From assembly GCF_003994335.1 (NCBI RefSeq), contig NZ_PNQZ01000025.1:4-64003 (forward strand): a stretch of DNA of 64,000 nt. Direction: 5' to 3'. Under the pieces are notes generated by a model. That model was given only the letters and a program-made list of their open reading frames with translations, searched no databases and was not told where the DNA came from. The stretch is from Asaia sp. W19 (GTDB lineage Bacteria > Pseudomonadota > Alphaproteobacteria > Acetobacterales > Acetobacteraceae). Below are positions 54,083 through 63,467 of this stretch, in pieces; the stretch's first letter is position 1; each line of letters begins with the position of its first letter. A program made the translations under genes and the position numbers.

Positions 54083-55233
54083 GGCGCCATCCAGCCCAGG
54101 GAAAAATCCTGTCCTGTGTGCACCGCCGGGAGAAGGAAGGGCGCGACAAGACCCAGCCCAAGGAGCAGAAGCAGGATCAGCCGGTCGCGCCATGCGCAGG
54201 GAAGAGCGCCAGCCAGACCGGATCGGCTGGCCATAACTCCCAGCCCAATCACCGTGAGTAGGGCGGCGAGCCCGCCCGAGAGCGGGCTGCTCCGCATCAA
54301 TCCGGCCAACAAGCCGCAGCTCGCGGCAAATGGCGGCCAGGGGGGCAGGCCGCAGGCGACCCAGCGCCTTGAGCGGCTGTCGAGCGCCGGTTCGGCTGCG
54401 AGGGCGAGCCCCGTGCTCAGAAACAGCATCGCCGGAACATGCCCGCCCGGTATGGCGGTAGAGACGATGGCGAGTGCGATAAGAGAGCGTACGCCGTCCT
54501 GCCGCGCGAGAATTCCCAGCCACAGGGCAGCCAGCCCGGCCAGGACCAGCACGGTGTGCGTGATGTCGCGTTCGGGCAGCCGGATCATGAGGGCAATGGC
54601 GGCGATGCAGAGCAGCATGTCCAGAAGCGCGCTGGCGCGTTCGGTGGGCGGGATCAGGCTTGAATCGAAGGAAGAGGCCAAGCCACCCGGTGCACCCAGT
54701 CCCGCAAGCAGGCATAGCCCAATGGACAAGAGGAGATCGCCCAATCTCAGCGTGGCCGGATCAGGGCTGAAACTCGTCAGGCTTGAACCAAGCAGGGTCA
54801 GGATCGTCCCGGCCAGACGCAGGCGCATCGACTCCCAGGCCTGCCTTGCCCGTGTGGTGGCAAGGGACTCCCGCAGGGCGAGAAGGAGCGCCCCACAGGC
54901 AATCAGGCAGGCAACGGGGAGCACGGCATGAAGGCCGAGAGCGAGCATGGTCACGAAACAGGCGAGAAAATCGAGACAGAGCGTGAGGCGTCGGCTCCCC
55001 TCACGCCAGGAAAGAAAGGGAACACTTGCCGCCAGCAGCCAGGTCCAGCGCGTAATCAGATCCTGCCCGGCAACAAGGGGGGTGAGCAATACGGTCAGCG
55101 CCAGACCGGTCAGAGCAAAGAGACGTGCCGAGCCCGCTGCCCGCTTTTCCGGCAGCAAGGCGAGCAGACAGGCGGCAAGCAGGGGCCAGGTTGGTATCAG
55201 GAAACGGGCGATCTGATGCAGGGTTTCAGCCAT
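54079..55233 (-). CDS. hyfF: HyfF-like (NuoL/M/N-type) membrane subunit, shortened
   Basis: A 384-residue protein with about 10-12 hydrophobic segments; E. coli HyfF has 526 residues. By manual alignment LSIGLCLLAGLGAPGGL falls on the TM7 stretch GYGTKAGLAPMHTWLP of HyfF, with the proton-path Lys replaced by Leu (about L176), and the TM5 Glu region reads VACLIACGALL without Glu. The fold thus looks kept, but a working proton channel is doubtful. ATG 55233 lies inside the end of the HyfE-like gene (8-base overlap); the stop overlaps the hyfG-like start. Confidence 0.72.
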   Translation of the reverse strand: MAETLHQIARFLIPTWPLLAACLLALLPEKRAAGSARLFALTGLALTVLLTPLVAGQDLITRWTWLLAASVPFLSWREGSRRLTLCLDFLACFVTMLALGLHAVLPVACLIACGALLLALRESLATTRARQAWESMRLRLAGTILTLLGSSLTSFSPDPATLRLGDLLLSIGLCLLAGLGAPGGLASSFDSSLIPPTERASALLDMLLCIAAIALMIRLPERDITHTVLVLAGLAALWLGILARQDGVRSLIALAIVSTAIPGGHVPAMLFLSTGLALAAEPALDSRSRRWVACGLPPWPPFAASCGLLAGLMRSSPLSGGLAALLTVIGLGVMASRSGLAGALPCAWRDRLILLLLLGLGLVAPFLLPAVHTGQDFSLGWMAP

Positions 55234-55780
55234 GGCTGGTACTATCCGTTCTGAGCCAGGCCAGGCGGGGCATAAGCCAGCGTCCAAGGGCCAGGAGCCC
55301 GATCCAGACCAGTGCTGCGCCAAGAACGAGCGCCCAGCTTTGTCGGTGCGCCCCCATGAGGAGAAGGCCGTTCAGCGCACTCAGCAAGCCGGTGAGCTGC
55401 ATCAGGGGCATCGGCAGGGAGGCCGCGCAAAGCCCAGAGAATACGATCCCGATGCAGATCAGAACCGGCAAGCCCGGTGTTGCCGCAAGCGCCGTCAGAA
55501 GGAGCAGGGCGATGGAGGCACAGACAGCGAGGGAGGCAGCCTGCTGCGCAGCACGCCGCGCGCGAAGATCGCCGGCACGCCAGCCGGTATGGCGACGGAG
55601 CATCATCCAGCCTGCACCATTCAGCAAGGGAAGGAGGATCAATGCCGTCAGGGCGGGCGCGCCGTAGCCGATCGCGGAGACACAGGCGGCGGCGCAGGTG
55701 CCGTGAAAAGGCAGCACGCGGCTGTCGCGTCCTATGGCGGCGAGGGCGATCAGCAGCATCAGGCCAAGCAGAACCGTCAC
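55226..55780 (-). CDS. hyfE: HyfE-like (NuoK-related) membrane subunit
   Basis: A 184-residue protein with about six hydrophobic segments, close to HyfE (216 residues) in size and order of segments, placed between HyfC-like and HyfF-like genes exactly as in hyf operons. The identification rests mainly on position and hydrophobic pattern. The ATG overlaps the previous stop (ATGA) and its stop overlaps the next start. Its job would be lateral membrane assembly of the complex. Confidence 0.68.
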   Translation of the reverse strand: MTVLLGLMLLIALAAIGRDSRVLPFHGTCAAACVSAIGYGAPALTALILLPLLNGAGWMMLRRHTGWRAGDLRARRAAQQAASLAVCASIALLLLTALAATPGLPVLICIGIVFSGLCAASLPMPLMQLTGLLSALNGLLLMGAHRQSWALVLGAALVWIGLLALGRWLMPRLAWLRTDSTSHG

Positions 55781-56685
55781 GTACTCAGCCTCCCGGCAAG
55801 AACCAGCAGAATGGCCGCACCGCTCAGGACCAGGGCCAGACGCCCCGAGGGCAGCGGGCGTATGGCGCGCCAGGCAGCGGCGAGACAGACCAGCAGAGTG
55901 AGCTTAAGCGGAGCCGCGACGCACCAGAGCAGGGCGAGATGCCCGATGGTGGCATTGCTCGTGGCCAGGGAATCCGGCCAGACCAGATCGGCGACCAGAA
56001 GATACCAGCAACAGACAGAGAGATCGTGGCGGTAGCGCATCAGGCTGCGATGGCGCCCCTGCGCCCCTGCAATCAGGTCCTCGTTCCAGGATTGGGACAG
56101 GAAGCGCCGATTGAGGATGAGCAGGATCGCAGCCGCCATGAAGACGAGACCGCCCATCAGGGCCGGGGCGGGCTGCAGCAGGCGTTGTTGCAGCAGACCC
56201 AGAAGCGTCCCCGCGCCGGGAAGCCCGACCGTGATCAATGTTCCTGTGAGTGCGAGCAGAGGCACCAGAAACATAAGATCGTGCCCCAGCCTCCCGAGGG
56301 CAGCCCTAAGACGCAGGGCGATCATGGGGGTCGGGGCAGCGTTGACAGTCTGAGCCCAAAGACAGCCCGATGCCAGGATCAGCAGGACACCGCAGGCGAG
56401 AGGCTCGGACAAAAAGCCGAAGAGCAGCCTCGTGCTGGCCAGGGGGATGCCTGTCATGGCGAGAAGAACCGAGCACAGGCTCAGTCGGCTCAGGGCTGGA
56501 ATAGCCCCTCTCTTGCGCCAGCCTGCACGTATCTGTCGCCAGCGCCATCCGGGCAGGACACCGCTGCGGCCAGCCAGAAGATTACCGGTCAGGCATTCCA
56601 GATCGGTCAGGAAGGGCGCCAGAAGCGCGATCGTGACCATCTGGGCGACGGTGATGAGCAGAGCCAGAAGAAACGCAGCGATCAT
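55777..56685 (-). CDS. hyfC: HyfC-like (NuoH-family) membrane subunit
   Basis: A 302-residue protein with about eight hydrophobic segments, near the family's usual length (HyfC 315, NuoH 325). After the first helix, LTGNLLAGRSGVLPGWRWRQIRAGWRKRGAIPA aligns with the HycD/HyfC loop RRGPGVWQDYRDIVKLLKRQ. NuoH-type subunits join the membrane arm to the large/small subunit pair at the quinone or ferredoxin site. Start and stop both overlap neighbours by 4 bases (ATGA). Confidence 0.75.
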   Translation of the reverse strand: MIAAFLLALLITVAQMVTIALLAPFLTDLECLTGNLLAGRSGVLPGWRWRQIRAGWRKRGAIPALSRLSLCSVLLAMTGIPLASTRLLFGFLSEPLACGVLLILASGCLWAQTVNAAPTPMIALRLRAALGRLGHDLMFLVPLLALTGTLITVGLPGAGTLLGLLQQRLLQPAPALMGGLVFMAAAILLILNRRFLSQSWNEDLIAGAQGRHRSLMRYRHDLSVCCWYLLVADLVWPDSLATSNATIGHLALLWCVAAPLKLTLLVCLAAAWRAIRPLPSGRLALVLSGAAILLVLAGRLST

Positions 56686-58097
56686 GCCGTCCAGCCCAGC
56701 CAGGCGAGGGCAACCGCCAGTACTGCCAGCCAGAGCGGGAGTGCTTGCCGGATGAGTGGGGTCTCAAATGCGCGGGTCGATCGCCCGTTCATCTGCCCCA
56801 TGTCCCTCGCGCCGTGCAAAAACGTCACGAGCGCACCAAAACGCTGCCTCCCGGTTACGATGAAACGCTTGATCGTCCACGGCAGGCGCAGCCGGAATTC
56901 CGGAATCGGCCAGGGCGGGATGCCTGTACGAGTGGGCAGGAGGGGCCCGATCAGGAGAGGCGCGACGAGGGCTGGAATCAGGAAAATCAGCGCAGGATAC
57001 CAGAAGGCGCCATCGCCCCCGGCAAGCGACCAGAGCGGCCAGCCACGCCAGGTATCGCCGCTGCTGCCCGCCATCACGAGCAGGGCCTTGTGCACGAGAC
57101 CGAGAAACAGACCGGGACAGATCGAGAGGACCAGCCCGAGCGTGACCGGAGCAAGAGATGTCTGGCTCAGAGAGGGTGGAGAGCGCGCAGCCTGCTGCCA
57201 TGCGGCGAGCCAGCTTCGGATCATGAGCACGCCGATCACGAGGCTCAGCATGACTCCGCCAGCGGTCCAGGCAGGAGAGAGACCACAAAGCGCATCAATA
57301 ACGTGAAGGGCCAGCCAGAAGGGCAGGAACCCGGCAAGTGGAGGCAGGGGCGTCCGGAAAAGGAAGCCGGTTTTCCCGAGCCCCGTCAGAGCCAGTGCGA
57401 GGATCGTTGCTTCTGCGCCCGCCATGGCCGTGTCAGGCAGATTACCGATCCGGGCGCACATGGTCAGCCCGAGCAGGAGCAGCGGAAAGCCTGCGAGTCC
57501 CTTGCCGACTGGCATTGTCAGGCAGAGCCCGCCTCCCAAGAGGATCAGGCAGAGTGGCCAGAACAGGGAGGTCGTGTCGAGAAGGGTAGGCACGAGAAGC
57601 GCATAGGCCAGAAGCGGGAGCTCGGCGAAAGCCGGCAGCAAGCCGAGTCCAGCCAACGGTGCCAGAAACGCCAGGGCGGGGACGAATGGAAGCAGGGCAA
57701 GGAGACAGGAGGCCGGCGCCAGCAAGCCCAGCCGCCAGGCTGAGTGGGGCGGCGCCACGTCTGCATCCGGTATCTGTCTGTGTGTCTGCGCGAGACAGGG
57801 CAGAAAGCAAAGCAGGGCGAGCGTCGTGCTATCGCAAAGCAGGCCAAGCCCGCCCAAGGCCTCTGTCAGGGCATTCTGTCTCGCGGCGTGAGGGATGCGC
57901 GACACCGTCCAGAGCAGCAGCCAGCAGGCATTGAGCGGGTCGAGCGTCAGGGCGGAAAGATTGGCTTCATGCGGACTGAGCGCGCCACAGAGCGCTGCAA
58001 TTGCTTGCAGGCCAAGAACGACGCCGCGCAACACTGCCGCTGTCGGTCCCTTCAAAGGTGCCGATACCAGGCGCACGACCAGGCAGATCAGCAACAA
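56682..58097 (-). CDS. hyfB: HyfB-like (NuoL/M-type) membrane subunit, shortened
   Basis: A 471-residue protein with about 12-14 hydrophobic segments; HyfB is about 670. LSALTLDPLNACWLLLW matches the early LxxDxLSAxF motif of NuoL/M proteins. LGKTGFLFRTPLPPLAGFLP aligns with GFGAKAGLVPLHVWLPxAHPAAP, keeping the TM7 Lys (K242), but no Glu is seen in the TM5-like stretch. The frame starts at TTG 58097 without a ribosome site; upstream the frame stays open as PLFPAFALALLL back to a stop at 58147-58149, with a CTG at 58124 after AGGA as a possible start. It is the first gene of the five-gene operon. Confidence 0.74.
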   Translation of the reverse strand: MLLICLVVRLVSAPLKGPTAAVLRGVVLGLQAIAALCGALSPHEANLSALTLDPLNACWLLLWTVSRIPHAARQNALTEALGGLGLLCDSTTLALLCFLPCLAQTHRQIPDADVAPPHSAWRLGLLAPASCLLALLPFVPALAFLAPLAGLGLLPAFAELPLLAYALLVPTLLDTTSLFWPLCLILLGGGLCLTMPVGKGLAGFPLLLLGLTMCARIGNLPDTAMAGAEATILALALTGLGKTGFLFRTPLPPLAGFLPFWLALHVIDALCGLSPAWTAGGVMLSLVIGVLMIRSWLAAWQQAARSPPSLSQTSLAPVTLGLVLSICPGLFLGLVHKALLVMAGSSGDTWRGWPLWSLAGGDGAFWYPALIFLIPALVAPLLIGPLLPTRTGIPPWPIPEFRLRLPWTIKRFIVTGRQRFGALVTFLHGARDMGQMNGRSTRAFETPLIRQALPLWLAVLAVALAWLGWTA

Positions 58098-58366
58098 GGC
58101 GAGGGCGAAAGCTGGAAACAGGGGAAAGTCCTGACATGGCCGGGGTGTTCAGGACCTGTCTTAACGCAATTCCCGGTCGAGCCCAATTCCTGCGTGGGAA
58201 ATCCGGGGATGCGAAGCTTCCTCCGGCGCGTCCCGTATCCGGCGCGGTGGGTGGAAGGCGCTTCGCTAAAACCAGTCGATCCAGTGCGCCAATAGGTCCT
58301 CGGAGGGTCCTGAGCGCCTCGCCGTCATTTCAGAGCGTCGGATCACGCGCTGTTCACCATGGCGCT

Positions 58367-58642
58367 TCAGAGCGGACCGTATTCCCCGGCGCGCTGCTGC
58401 GCGAGCGTCAGCAGATCATTGCTGCCATTGCCTGCGGCTTCGGGGTCGTAGAGCACGAATTCCAGTTCAGGCTCGATCTGCCTGAAGGCGAGAGTCATAC
58501 CAAGACGCTCGCCAAGAAATGCCGTGAAACGCTCTATCTGGGTGCTGGGAAGGCTCGAAACCCAGACCCGGCGCTCACGCTCCAGATCACGGGAAATCTG
58601 GGGGTGTGCCACGAGATAGGTCTCAAATTCTGCTTTCGTCAT
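58367..58642 (-). CDS. Small protein of unknown function
   Basis: A 91-residue acidic, soluble protein starting MTKAEFETYLVAHPQISRDL. ATG 58642 has GGCGGAG 7 bases upstream, which supports translation. No domain is recognised. It lies upstream of the Hyf-like operon on the same strand with a 269-base gap, so it is not clearly part of it. Confidence 0.55.
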   Translation of the reverse strand: MTKAEFETYLVAHPQISRDLERERRVWVSSLPSTQIERFTAFLGERLGMTLAFRQIEPELEFVLYDPEAAGNGSNDLLTLAQQRAGEYGPL

Positions 58643-58837
58643 CCCGTTTCTCCGCCGGAGATTGTTTTATGTCAGGATTATCGCGCGGGGAATGTGCGTT
58701 ATCCAAGTAAACAATTCTATGACTTCAAGCATTGCAGGCTATTCTACTGGTATGAAACGTAGGCAAGGAGCGATCGGAACGCATCTCGCACCTGGATTGC
58801 GTCTGCCAGTCCAGGTTGCCTGCGTCATTCTGTGGTG

Positions 58838-59683
58838 TCAGATCATTTCGAGAGGCCTCTTTTCATCAGGTGGTGTGAAATGCGCGTCCAGCTGGGCCAG
58901 ATCCTCTGACGTCAACTCTATGGACAGCGCCGCTATGTTTTCACGCAGATGGCGGCGTGAGCCTGCCTTGGGGATAGAGAGAAGGTTCGGATGCCTGATC
59001 GTCCAGGCAAGGGCGATCTGGGCCGGTGTGGCAGGGCCGTTTTTCGTCTCATGGGCGCGGGCTATGGTGGCAAGTACGGGCTCGTGCAACAGGGCGCCCC
59101 CCTGACCCAGGGGCGAGTAGGCCATCGAAACGATCTGCGCCTGCCGGTCGCGCGCCAGCAGGTCATGATCCACGCCGCGCGCTTCGAGATTGTACAGAAT
59201 CTGGTTTGCGGCACAGTCCTCGTTGAGGCTGTCCAGCTCCTCCATATCTTCCGTGTCGAAATTCGAGACCCCCCAGTGTCGGATCAATCCCTGATCCTGC
59301 AGATGAACGAGCGCATCCAGCGTTTCCTCAAGCGGTACGCCACCACGCCAGTGCAGCAGATAGAGATCGAGATGATCGGTTCCCAGCCTTTCGAGCGAGG
59401 CCGTGCAACTGCTGAGCGTTCCCTCATAGGTGGCATTGGAGGGCAGAACCTTGGAGACGAGAAAGACCTGATCCCGCCTGCCGCGTATGGCCTCTCCTAC
59501 CAGCCGCTCAGACCGGCCACCGCCATACATCTCCGCTGTGTCGATCACGCTGAGCCCCAGATCGAGCCCCTCCTGCAGGCTGGCGATCTCCTCAGCGCGC
59601 GAGGCCACCGAGTCGCCTATGTTCCAGCTGCCCATTCCCAGTGCTGGAACCGAGAGGCCATCGCGAAAAACCACCTGTTTCAT
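58838..59683 (-). CDS. Aldo/keto reductase
   Basis: A 281-residue NAD(P)H-dependent (alpha/beta)8-barrel oxidoreductase. The catalytic tetrad can be read: Asp and Tyr in IDTAEMYGGGRSE, Lys in FLVSKVLP, His in LYLLHWRGG. GVSNFD, and the cofactor-binding SIPKAGSRRHLRENIAAL near the C-terminus, complete the family set. It reduces aldehydes or ketones of metabolic or toxic origin; the substrate is open. It is a single gene, divergent from the bicupin. Confidence 0.94.
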   Translation of the reverse strand: MKQVVFRDGLSVPALGMGSWNIGDSVASRAEEIASLQEGLDLGLSVIDTAEMYGGGRSERLVGEAIRGRRDQVFLVSKVLPSNATYEGTLSSCTASLERLGTDHLDLYLLHWRGGVPLEETLDALVHLQDQGLIRHWGVSNFDTEDMEELDSLNEDCAANQILYNLEARGVDHDLLARDRQAQIVSMAYSPLGQGGALLHEPVLATIARAHETKNGPATPAQIALAWTIRHPNLLSIPKAGSRRHLRENIAALSIELTSEDLAQLDAHFTPPDEKRPLEMI

Positions 59684-59858
59684 GAAAACTTCCTTTTCAT
59701 TCCAGGGATCGAAGCGCCAGATGAGGAAAGACGTTTGTTGACGTGCTTCAGCGACCGATCACGACTCCGTGAATATTAGGCGTTTCTTTCCGGCCTGACG
59801 TTATCCTGCGCGCGGGGAATCATGGAGATCGCAGCCGAACCAGAAAAGGAGGCCAGCC

Positions 59859-60824
59859 ATGGCGTCTTTCGACCATCGCGTTATCCAGCGACTGTTCGGG
59901 CTGAACGGGTCGATGGCTGAACCGTCCAGCGAGGGACGGCCTGGTCCGTTCTGGGCGACGCGTTTTCGTGACAGAGCGCGCTGTCGCGTGCGGTCGCCAG
60001 GCGCAGGAACCGAGGGATGGGCGTGGTCTGAACGCGTTGCCCCTTATGGCGTGCCCGATGTCAGGGTCGAACATCATCATCTCGGTGCCGGTTCGGATGA
60101 GGGGGCTTCCCGCTGCAAGGCCAGAGGTTGGGGGATGGTGATCTCCGGTTCTGCCCGGCTCGAAATGGCGTATGGAAGCTTGGGTGATCACCGCCATGAC
60201 ATGCTCGAGGCGGGTGACGTCTGGAGCGTTCCCGCTGATGCAGAGGCATCTTTTCACGCCCATGGTCCAAGCGGGGCGAGTCTCATAGCCTTCATAGGAG
60301 GTCGCGAAACCCAGGATAACGCGCTTGGCGAGCCCTGGGGACGTGAGGACAGCTATGGCCATAAGGGCGCGCTGCGCCATGGTCTGCTGTCCCAGGAGGC
60401 CGAACGGACGGGCTGGGGCAGCATCAGGGTGGTCGAGGCCGACGTCTTCAGCGATCCCGATGCGCTTTCTGCAGCCTTCGTTGAAATCATGCCGGATTGC
60501 CGGACGGATCTGCATTGGCATCTCAATACGGCGGTCTGGCAGATCTGCATTGAAGGCACTGGCCTGTTGACCCAACTCGCATCAGGACACAGAGGCGAAG
60601 TCACGCGTCTCGCACCGGGAATGGTGTGTCATGTGCCCCGTGGGGAGGGGTATCATCTGCGGAATGATGGAGAGACCACACTGACAGTGTTGGAAATCTT
60701 CCGTTCGGATCATTATCACGACCTTTCCCTGCCACAATGGCTTGCCGCCGCCTCCCCTGAGGCGATCGCCGCGCATCTCTGTGTCGATGTGGGCACGATC
60801 GCCCGTCTCTCCCGCGCAGGCTGA
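59859..60824 (+). CDS. Bicupin protein (oxalate-decarboxylase-like) with altered metal ligands
   Basis: A 321-residue protein with two cupin domains, about 65-150 and 205-295. Domain 2 has DLHWHLNTAVWQICIEGTG where oxalate decarboxylase has ELHWHPNADEWQY: both His (near 218 and 220) are kept but the Glu is Val. The late His may be in GEGYHLRNDG. Domain 1 lacks the paired His motif (GWGMVISGSARLEM follows a Cys/Lys/Arg-rich stretch). No signal peptide is seen. It is a cupin fold with at most one, non-standard, metal site; role unknown. ATG 59859 follows AAAGGAGG by 8 bases. Confidence 0.72.
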   Translation: MASFDHRVIQRLFGLNGSMAEPSSEGRPGPFWATRFRDRARCRVRSPGAGTEGWAWSERVAPYGVPDVRVEHHHLGAGSDEGASRCKARGWGMVISGSARLEMAYGSLGDHRHDMLEAGDVWSVPADAEASFHAHGPSGASLIAFIGGRETQDNALGEPWGREDSYGHKGALRHGLLSQEAERTGWGSIRVVEADVFSDPDALSAAFVEIMPDCRTDLHWHLNTAVWQICIEGTGLLTQLASGHRGEVTRLAPGMVCHVPRGEGYHLRNDGETTLTVLEIFRSDHYHDLSLPQWLAAASPEAIAAHLCVDVGTIARLSRAG

Positions 60825-61016
60825 CGGATCGAGCCCGTCAGCGCGCGGACCGAAGCTGGAAACAGGCATGGTCAGCTGAGGCTCAATCTGAAGGCAACAT
60901 GGGGCGGTCGGCTGACGGTCGGGTCCCGTCTCTCTGGCTGGACCTCGGGAGACGGAATAGGGTAGTCGTGAGGACAGGCTTCCTGGTCCATCGGACCGTC
61001 TGTCGATGAGTCCTGC

Positions 61017-62387
61017 ATGATCAGCCTGTTCGATCTCTTTAAAATCGGTATCGGTCCGTCCTCCTCACATACGGTTGGCCCCATGCGGGCAGCGCAGCGT
61101 TTCATGGCAGGGCTTCATGACCTTGCTTCTGTCGCAAGCCTCCGTGTCACGCTCTATGGCTCTCTGGCCTGGACGGCCCAGGGTCATGCGACGGACAAGG
61201 CGGTGATTCTCGGCTTGTGCGGCGAAATGCCCCAGAGCGTCGACCCTGATGCTGCCGACGGGATCGTGTCACGCGTTGCCGAGATGAAACAGATCAGTTT
61301 TCAGGACTGCTTCATCCCTTTCGATCCGGAGAAGGATCTGGTGCTTGACCGGGAAACCGTCCCACCTGTCCATCCGAACACCCTGCAATTCGAAGCGCTC
61401 GATGCGGACGGTGACGTGCTTGATCGCGCGCGTTTTTGCTCTGTCGGCGGTGGGTTTATCGTTTCCGAAAGCGTGACCGAGAGCGCGGGCTATGCCCAGC
61501 CCGTCGTGCCTCACCCTTTTACCAGCGGGGCGGAGCTGCTGCATCACGCTAGGACCAGCGGGCTCAGCATCGCTGCCCTGGTTCTGGAAAACGAATGTGC
61601 CCTGCGGCCAAGGCAGGAGGTCGAGGCGTATCTCGATGAAATCATCGCCGTGATGATGGCCTGCATCGCGCGTGGCATGGGTCAGACCGGTATCCTGCCG
61701 GGCCGGTTGAAAGTACGGCGTCGCGCTGCCGCCCTGCATGAAAAACTGATCGAGCGCGAACGTGCCAATATGCGTTCGGCCCATGGGATCATGGACTGGA
61801 TCAGCCTCTTCGCCATTGCGGTGAATGAGGAGAATGCGGCGGGGGGCCGTGTGGTTACAGCCCCAACAAACGGGGCGGCGGGCATCATTCCATCTGTCCT
61901 GCGCTATTATCGCGATTACTGCATGCCGTTACCCCCTGCGAGTACCCAACAGGGGATGCGTGATTTCCTGCTGACGGCGTCAGCCATTGGAGGGTTGTTC
62001 AAGCTCAATGCCTCGATTTCGGGCGCCGAGGTCGGATGCCAGGGTGAGGTCGGTGTGGCCTCCTCCATGGCGGCGGCGGGGCTGGCGGCAGCCCTGGGCG
62101 GCACGCCCGAACAGATCGAAGATGCGGCCGAGATCGGCATGGAGCATCATCTGGGTATGACCTGCGATCCTGTAGCGGGCCTCGTGCAGATCCCATGCAT
62201 CGAGCGTAATGCCTTCGGTGCGGTGAAGGCCATCAATGCGGCCTCGCTTGCGCTGAATGGCGATGGTGCCCATCTCGTCTCACTCGATCAGGTTATCCGC
62301 ACCATGGCCGAAACCGGGCGGGATATGAACCAGCGCTACAAGGAAACCTCGCTGGGCGGGCTCGCCGTCAACCTGCCGGAATGCTGA
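61017..62387 (+). CDS. sdaA: L-serine dehydratase (single-chain, Fe-S type)
   Basis: A 456-residue enzyme that deaminates L-serine to pyruvate. The beta domain starts [23 protein letters not shown], the family signature. The alpha domain has [42 protein letters not shown] and [23 protein letters not shown], where the cysteines bind the [4Fe-4S] cluster used to activate the substrate. The length matches E. coli SdaA/SdaB (about 455). It is a single gene. Confidence 0.97.
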   Translation: MISLFDLFKIGIGPSSSHTVGPMRAAQRFMAGLHDLASVASLRVTLYGSLAWTAQGHATDKAVILGLCGEMPQSVDPDAADGIVSRVAEMKQISFQDCFIPFDPEKDLVLDRETVPPVHPNTLQFEALDADGDVLDRARFCSVGGGFIVSESVTESAGYAQPVVPHPFTSGAELLHHARTSGLSIAALVLENECALRPRQEVEAYLDEIIAVMMACIARGMGQTGILPGRLKVRRRAAALHEKLIERERANMRSAHGIMDWISLFAIAVNEENAAGGRVVTAPTNGAAGIIPSVLRYYRDYCMPLPPASTQQGMRDFLLTASAIGGLFKLNASISGAEVGCQGEVGVASSMAAAGLAAALGGTPEQIEDAAEIGMEHHLGMTCDPVAGLVQIPCIERNAFGAVKAINAASLALNGDGAHLVSLDQVIRTMAETGRDMNQRYKETSLGGLAVNLPEC

Positions 62388-62453
62388 GCTTCTGAACGGA
62401 TAATCGCCTGGCGGGGCCGGCATGGTTTGCGGACCCCGACGATGGATCTGGAC

Positions 62454-63233
62454 TTATCGATAGACGATTCCGCCATCGGTCAGGATCGACTGGCCGGTGA
62501 TATAGTCGGAGTCCGCGCTGGCCAGAAACGCGACGAGGGCTGCCACGTCATCCGGCGTCTGGGCCCGGCCAAGAGCGATGCCATCGACATATTTCTTGTA
62601 GGTCTCGCCTTTGGGCGTCCCTGTCAGCGTCGAGAAGCGCTCATCGATTTCGACCCACATATCCGTACCCACGATACCCGGACAATAGGCGTTCACCGTA
62701 ATGCCTGAGCGCGCATATTCCTTGGCTGCCGATTGCGTGAGGGCGCGTACCGCAAATTTCGTCGCGGAATAGACACCCAGCAGGGCAAACCCGTCATGCC
62801 CGGCGATCGAGGACGCATTGATGATCTTGCCTTTCTGGCCGCGTGCCTTGAATTTGGCCGCTGAGGCCTGAATACCCCAGAGCACACCCTGGATATTGAT
62901 GCGCAAGATGCGCTCGACCTCCTCGGGCATCACATCGGCAATCGGGTTCACCTGCGCGATCCCGGCATTATTGATCATCACATCAAATCCGGCGAGTGCA
63001 GTCTCGGCATGATCGATGGCGGCATAGACCGCATCGCGCTGGCTGACATCAGCAGCAAAGACGCTCGCCTTGCGGCCAAGAGCCTCGATCTCGCCGCGTA
63101 CGCTCTCAAGCTTGTCCGTCTTGAGATCCACAAGGGCAATGTTTGCCCCTTCGCTGGCCAGTCGCAGCGCAATGCCGCGCCCGATCCCCTGAGCCGCACC
63201 GGTGACCAGAACGATTTTTCCATCGAGACGCAT
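62454..63233 (-). CDS. budC: Acetoin/diacetyl reductase (meso-2,3-butanediol dehydrogenase), SDR family
   Basis: A 259-residue short-chain dehydrogenase. Cofactor motif [14 protein letters not shown], then Asp in ALVDLK (NAD preference), NNAG, and the catalytic Ser-Tyr-Lys in [55 protein letters not shown] and [15 protein letters not shown] follow BudC closely. It interconverts diacetyl, acetoin and 2,3-butanediol. ATG 63233 follows GGGAG by 9 bases. Confidence 0.88.
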   Translation of the reverse strand: MRLDGKIVLVTGAAQGIGRGIALRLASEGANIALVDLKTDKLESVRGEIEALGRKASVFAADVSQRDAVYAAIDHAETALAGFDVMINNAGIAQVNPIADVMPEEVERILRINIQGVLWGIQASAAKFKARGQKGKIINASSIAGHDGFALLGVYSATKFAVRALTQSAAKEYARSGITVNAYCPGIVGTDMWVEIDERFSTLTGTPKGETYKKYVDGIALGRAQTPDDVAALVAFLASADSDYITGQSILTDGGIVYR

Positions 63234-63467
63234 GGGTGGTTTCTCCCTCATCATGGGCGGGCAACACCCGTGATGGCGTCGCATGGCCCCGTGTCCGAGA
63301 GGGAAACGGCGGAACCCAGGCTCAGGTCAGGGTCATGAGCGTCTTGTGAACTTCGAGACAGAACATGTCATGACCTGGGATGAAGGTTCTTGATTCAAGA
63401 AGGCAGAAACGGGTGTTCTGGCGTGGAGCTCGTTGTGACGGGGCAGGAGGGGCCCGTTCAGTCAGGC

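Noticed and set aside
52691-54715. Longer 674-codon frame for the HyfG-like gene
   Set aside because: The part upstream of 54082 lies inside the HyfF-like gene and reads as Arg/His-rich shadow; ATG 54082 with its ATGA overlap is the natural start.
55477-57306. 609-codon plus-strand open frame
   Set aside because: It is antisense to the Hyf-like operon, with a charged, low-complexity, non-natural composition.
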